From Oikopleura dioica (Eukaryota; Chordata; Appendicularia; Copelata; Oikopleuridae): 64,000 nt of DNA. The stretch spans positions 2,612,501 through 2,676,500 of the forward strand of contig OU015568.1 in assembly GCA_907165135.1 (NCBI GenBank), in the 5' to 3' direction. The notes under the pieces are model-generated. The model ran no database searches. It worked only from the letters and a program-made list of their open reading frames with translations, and had not been told where the DNA came from. Position numbers and translations under genes: made by a program. Of this stretch, positions 58,992-64,000 are shown in pieces; the stretch's first letter is position 1; each line of letters starts with the position of its first letter.

Positions 58992-61900
58992 AACAAAATC
59001 GGCAGAAAAAGCAGGTCATATTTTTTACCTTCTACGATCATTTCTCTGAAAATTCTCTGCTGATGATTCAAAACGCGAATCACACTGGAAATGAATGGAA
59101 AAGGATGGGCCCTGATCAAAATTCATCCTCAAAAATGGTTCACCGCGTTTGATCAACTGATGTAGATAGGTATGCTTCTTTCGATTGGGAAAATGATATA
59201 GAAGGAATCTCTTTTCTTGACTTTGAAATTCAAAGTTTGAATTGAAAAAAATGATGAAATTTCCAAAAAAGGGAGCGCCCGCAAGAGTCGCTTCTAGAAA
59301 AAAAAATCATCCCTTTTTTCTAGAGATTTTTTTCTACTGCTATTTTGGGATGATAATAAATGTTTAAATGATTGAAATTTTGAGCTCCAATGTTCGACCA
59401 TAAATCGCAAATTTGGAATTTGGCTCCTTTTCTTTCACACGAATCCAGAAAAAAACCACACCGTGCGTAACCGTGACAACCCCGGACCCTCAACATCCCC
59501 TTCCGCGTTTGTCAACCACCATTGAATATAACCACCAAATAAACTCGAGTTGTCATTACTTCGCCTCGCGCAAAAAAAAAAGAATGAAAAGCCGGCGGAT
59601 AAGAAAGAACAAAACCACTCGTCGAAAAAACAGGGGCAGGTTGTCCATTGTCGAGGGCCGCTTTGGAGACTTTGGCCGCCAGTTTTGAGCACTCTTGAAA
59701 TTCGAAATTTGAAATCGAAAAATCGAAAACTCAAAAAAATTTTCGGCCATGAAATTTGGCGACCCTTGATAATGTGACTAATAAATTTGCGACACTCAAC
59801 CCCTGATTATAAAAATAATTTACGCGAGTGTGTCTCACTAAAAAGTGACGCTCGTTAAATCAGGTAAAAAATGAAGCCGAAAGGGATCTAGATGAGATCA
59901 ACTCCTACCCCGGCCCTTTTTAGATTTTTATGAGACTCAGACTGAGATGCTCTCATTAGAATCAAATCAGGCGTTGGAAAATGAAAGCGAGCTAGAAAAA
60001 AATGTTGAGGGAGGAGGAGGAGGAGCTGATGAATAGAAACGAAAGATGAAGAATAGATAATCCTGAAAGCATGTGGAGGAAAGCTTCGGAAGTGGCGAAA
60101 GTCAAGGAGGATGAGTGGAAAAGAGTCATTGTTCGAATGATTCGCTTGATTCACGAAACCAGGAAACTGGCTGCCGAGCAATTGATTTTCAGTCCCTGGA
60201 CGAAATCCCTTTCGCGAAGCTCGCCATTTTTTCAAAAAGAGCAGAAATTGGCTCGTATTAAAACTCCTATTATTACGAGAAATTCTTGCGTATTAGTCAA
60301 ATTCTATCAGATTTATAACTCTAGCCCAAACGCTAACCCTAACCCTAGGCGATAAAAAAGCCTTGATTTTTTCATTAATTTTGCGAGTGGAATTTCGGTA
60401 GATGAAAATTTTCAAAAACAGAAGAAGGTAAGAAAAAAGTTACCATCCCCGTCTTGTGACGGGTGTAGTAGTCCGCGAATTATTTGCTGCGGAATCCGGA
60501 ATCAAACACAGAAAGTAAATAACACGCTCAAACAGGGCCAAGGTGAGAGGTTACAATCCTTTTTTTCTTCTTTCCAGTGATTTTTCTCCGCATAAAAATC
60601 AAGGAAAAATACCGATAAAGGCGAAAATAAAGGGTTGAACTTGAAAATACAGCTCTTTAAAAGCTATAAAAAGGGTTTCGGGGAAGCGAAGATAATTGCT
60701 CGGCCGTAAAAATGATTTTGAAAAGGATGATCTTGGAGTTGCCAATTCAGCTGCGCCAAAGAAAATCATTCAAGCATCATTCTTTGTTTCAAAAAGAGGG
60801 TTTACATAACACTTTTTCTATATAATTTATGGAGTAGGCCTCTTTTAAATTTCATCGAAAATGAATTCATAAAAATTGATTTTATTGGCAATCAAATAAA
60901 AGCTCATTTTCAAGGCAGAAATATGATTATTTTAAGAAAACAATTAAACCATTTTCGACCCTCAAAAATACCAAAATCGTTATTATTTTTTCAAAAATTT
61001 CTCCCTTTTTGACCATTTTATCACAAAATCATAAAATGAAAGTTCTGTCTACCTTTAGTTCACTAGCTGTCTCTCTTCGTTGTCTCCACTCGTTTTTGTT
61101 TTCTTCCTTTTTTTACAAATAAACCTCTTTTTTTCCCAAAATATTTTTTTCTGTGAAATCTCAAGTTTACGGATCAAGGGTTTAAATTAACGCCGCCGTG
61201 TTGAGAAAGAAAAAAGGATAGATCGTTTATTCGCCAGGCCGTAAAAATGGCCGGATGGTCTTGGAGTTGGCCCTTTTGTAAAAGGAGGTCTTCTACTGTT
61301 CATCCTCTGCTCGCGGGCGCCATCATGTAAGAGCATCGTTACTTTTACGAAGCGAGAAGGGAAACACAAGGGAGAGAGAAACGTGGGCAAGCCCTCCTTT
61401 ACGCGCTCAATTCACAAAACACTCAAACAGACCAACTCTCAGTAGGGTGGCCAACGCCTCAACGGTCACTGGTCGGTGCCCGATCCCTTTTACGAAAGAC
61501 GCGGAATAACGAAATCGAATCGATAATACTATGTTTCGTCTTTACTTGTTGATCAAATAATTGATCTTTTTCGACATCTTTTTCGAAAGAAAGCCGTCTT
61601 TCTAGCTCTCCGAACTTAATTTTTTTCTGGAAAAAATAATTTTTTTTTGAGAATAAGGTTCCTTTTTCCGGGCAAATATATGGAGTTGAATCGTGTCAGG
61701 AGAGATAGAAATGGTAGAAACTGTGAAGTGGTGTGATTCATGACTTCTGGAAAATTGGGAAGCAGAGAATCATTTGTCAGACAATTTATGTCTGGCACTG
61801 GAACTTCTTCCAATTTATGACGCATGAAGCAATTTTTCCAAGAGAAAATAAGTCGGAACTTCTGACTCAAACTTACCAACACTGGGAGATTCTAGAGCTG

Positions 61901-62740
61901 TTCCACCCTAGGATAAAGAGCTGGGACAAACAATGGTACAGGCCAGCCCTGGCCACGGTCGTCTAGGCAAAGACGCAAGGTAGAAAAGGGGCTCACCCAC
62001 TTGGCGGCGAAAAAATTCGAGAGAGGGAGCGCTTCGATTTTTTTTGTGTAAATTCGCTATTTCACCCCACTTCTCCTCCGGTGTGGTGCGCACCAGTAAT
62101 GAGCGGGAAAAGAGGGTGTGTGTGCCCAAGCACCAGCCCCTCGAAAAATGAAACGAGCGTGCCCAAGAAAAGCAGCTCTCCCCCCTTTCCGAAAGTCGCT
62201 CTTGAATGCGAGCAAACAATGGGACGAAACTTTCCGGACTCGTTTCTTTCTCTTACCTCAGCCGCACGCAAAGAAACTGACGAGGAAAAAGTTCTCCTAG
62301 GGATTCAGAAGACAAAGATGTTTGGCCCGTGTCAGCCGTTCCCAGCGGCCCGTTCGCGAAGAAAAAAGCAGGGAAGAACTGCTCCTAAGGATTAAGAAGA
62401 CAAAGGTGTTTCAAGGATGCTACGGAATTAATAGTCAAATTGAAATTGAACGGAAAAAGGAGGAAGTGACGCGTAACAAAAATTGAACTTCAAATCATTT
62501 ATCTGAAGTTCTGATTTAGAAATTGAAATTTGCCAATTTTTTGACGAGTATTGAGGATGGATATCGGAAGTTCTTTGCAAAGAAAATGAAATTTTTCAAT
62601 CGGCTTTGGGAATTTCGATGCTAGCAAAAAAAAATCTGCGATAAAGCGACATTTATAGCACTAAGACTATTTGCACTAAGCATATCTCGATCTTGACGCA
62701 AGAATAAAAAGGGAAAAGTGAGGTTTGTTTCGAGCCGAAA
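58992..62740. other. Gene-poor stretch, no supported gene
   Basis: No frame here shows splice support, signal peptide or family. Seen: two CCCTAA telomere-like units at about 60332-60346; similar blocks GGCCGTAAAAATG...TCTTGGAGTTG at about 60702 and 61229; and a CpG-richer patch at 61920-62380. Confidence 0.4.
62294..62411. repeat. Two copies of a 30-bp direct repeat
   Basis: CTCCTAGGGATTCAGAAGAC... at 62294-62323 and CTCCTAAGGATTAAGAAGAC... at 62382-62411 differ at three positions. Spacing is 88 bp. Confidence 0.55.
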
Positions 62741-63855
62741 ATGCGACCCGAAGAGGTACTGATTTTTAACGAACAGATTCTTGAGAGGTTTTAAGAGTGA
62801 GTTGTATAAAGAAAGATCGACACCGACAGCAGAGGAGGCGAAGTTTTTGAAGCTTTGCGAAAATGACGATTCTGAAGGTAAAAAAAAATAATTTGATTTT
62901 TCTAAGAATTACAATTAACAATCAAGAGCTCAAACGGATGCTCGGTGCGGATCCGAATATCAAGCTGGCGATTCTGAAAAAATATACCAACGACGAAACC
63001 ATTTTCCACAAGCTTGCCTGGTGGAGGTACTCTTCCATGATTTCAGAACAAAATCTTTTTTTAGATCTAAAAACGCTTTGAGGACAACATTGAGCTTTAT
63101 GAGCTCTTTTTCAACACAGTACAAGAACTATAAAGACTCGAAGAAAAGTAAGGAGAACCAGGGAACGATGAAATACAAAGCGGACTTTCGCTTCATCCAA
63201 AATTATGAAGACAGTATGGATGAAGAGGAGAAGGAGGAGTACGAAAGAGCAGGAAAGACGTTTCTTGAGCAATTTCTTGATGAAAAAGATGCTTCAGGAT
63301 GCACTGCGTTGCAAAATGCTATTCTAAGGAAAGCTTTAAATTTCAACACCCCTTTTCGAGAAAAGCGCAGTTTGTTACTGAAAATTTGAAAACTATATAT
63401 AAGATACGTTCCAAGAAGTGCTGGAAACGATCGTCTATCGGAAGATTCCGAGCTCTGCATCCGGCTCATAGCTGATCGTCAATACGACTATAACTCTCAA
63501 GGTAAAGGTCGACTTGCCCTCACGATTTTCGATTTTCCTTTCAGATAATACTGGAATGACGCCGATCATGGACGCGATCAGTTCCGGTCACCTGGAAATT
63601 GTCCGAATACTTCTTGAGCGAAGCTGCTCTCGACCAGATGAGAGTCAAAAAAGAGACGCTGCAGAAATGGTTAATCCGTATCTGGAGGATAAACGAGAGA
63701 ATAATCTCAAAGTTTATGTAGAAGATGCAACAGATGAAATTCGAGACTACTTCATAAAATACTTTGAAATTCTTGATCCGGAGGTTTTTCTGCAAGAAGA
63801 AAGAAAACAAGAGGAAAGGAAGAAGAGAAAAAGTCCTGTTGAGATTGACAGTTAA
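62741..63855 (+). CDS. Ankyrin-repeat protein, 5' end uncertain
   Basis: Exons (?)-62877, 62927-63026, 63065-63328, 63404-63501, 63545-63855 join in phase to TAA. Helical N-terminal part (AEEAKFLKLCENDDSEELKR), then ankyrin-type helices: DASGCTALQNAILR and DNTGMTPIMDAISSGHLEIVRILLE. A charged C-terminus (RKQEERKKRKSPVEIDS) may be a nuclear signal. Intron 63329-63403 is GA-AG. ATG 62741 starts MRPEE but reaching the first supported exon would need an implausibly short (about 22-nt) intron, so the true start may be elsewhere. Confidence 0.68.
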
Positions 63856-64000
63856 TAAAGTCAGTAATTATGTTCAAGAGGGCACCGTGGTTCTCCATCT
63901 CTTCGACGGGCAAAAATGCATGAGGCACCAATGGCATGGGAACATCTTGGGAAAAAGGTTTTCTTATGGTCGTTAGTATCAAAATCTTCCCCGCAACGTT

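Noticed and set aside
62081..62395. Plus-strand 104-codon frame
   Set aside because: It overlaps the 30-bp direct repeats, with no splice or family support and an equally open antisense frame.
63065..63118. Alternative frame KRFEDNIELYELFF in the ankyrin gene
   Set aside because: Attractive composition, but a TAA lies between the only acceptor and this frame.

Overview
This window looks like nuclear DNA of a larvacean tunicate (appendicularian), most like Oikopleura. That is an inference from gene style, not from a database match. It is compact, AT-rich and eukaryotic. Coding exons are joined by very short introns, commonly 40-60 nt. Many introns do not start with GT: GA-AG is frequent, and GC-AG and GG-AG also occur. 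Several start codons sit directly after a TTTTAG-like acceptor, as expected for spliced-leader trans-splicing. The families are animal ones: class B GPCR, claudin, POMK, chondroitin synthase, alpha-tubulin and rhamnose-binding lectin.

Layout. 1-9.4 kb: class B GPCR (-), two secreted proteins (+), a small coiled-coil-like protein (-), and a GT31 glycosyltransferase (-) whose introns carry two MITE-like elements. 10-17 kb: a carbohydrate sulfotransferase (-), an N-myristoylation-type LRR protein (+) whose large intron contains a second sulfotransferase (-), and a basic secreted protein (-). 17-24 kb: a PDZ protein, a secreted peptide, an sPLA2-like protein that has lost its catalytic His/Asp, a degenerate RING protein, a small secreted protein and a Gfo/Idh/MocA (inositol-dehydrogenase-like) enzyme. 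24-41 kb: an intronless P450, chondroitin sulfate synthase, a secreted protein with a duplicated uncharacterised module plus a C-type lectin domain, a GH35 beta-galactosidase (hosting a tRNA-Leu and an antisense gene in its introns), a Thr/Ser-rich membrane protein, alpha-tubulin and a rhamnose-binding lectin. 41-46.7 kb: gene-poor, with inverted-repeat elements. 46.8-52 kb: POMK-like kinase with an antisense gene in an intron. 52.9-53.9 kb: a 1,035-bp foldback transposable element with a perfect 8-bp target duplication. 54-64 kb: a small secreted protein, a claudin, a C2H2 zinc-finger protein, a small basic protein, a gene-poor stretch and an ankyrin-repeat protein.

About eight of some thirty protein genes make, sulfate, cleave or bind glycans: GT31, two sulfotransferases, chondroitin synthase, beta-galactosidase, POMK and two lectin-type proteins. 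Larvaceans build a secreted mucopolysaccharide/glycoprotein house, so a role there is attractive but is only inference.

Exon models were joined by hand, requiring reading phase to be preserved across every intron; nearly all close exactly on a stop codon. Where a first exon, a splice site or a start is doubtful, the entry says so.
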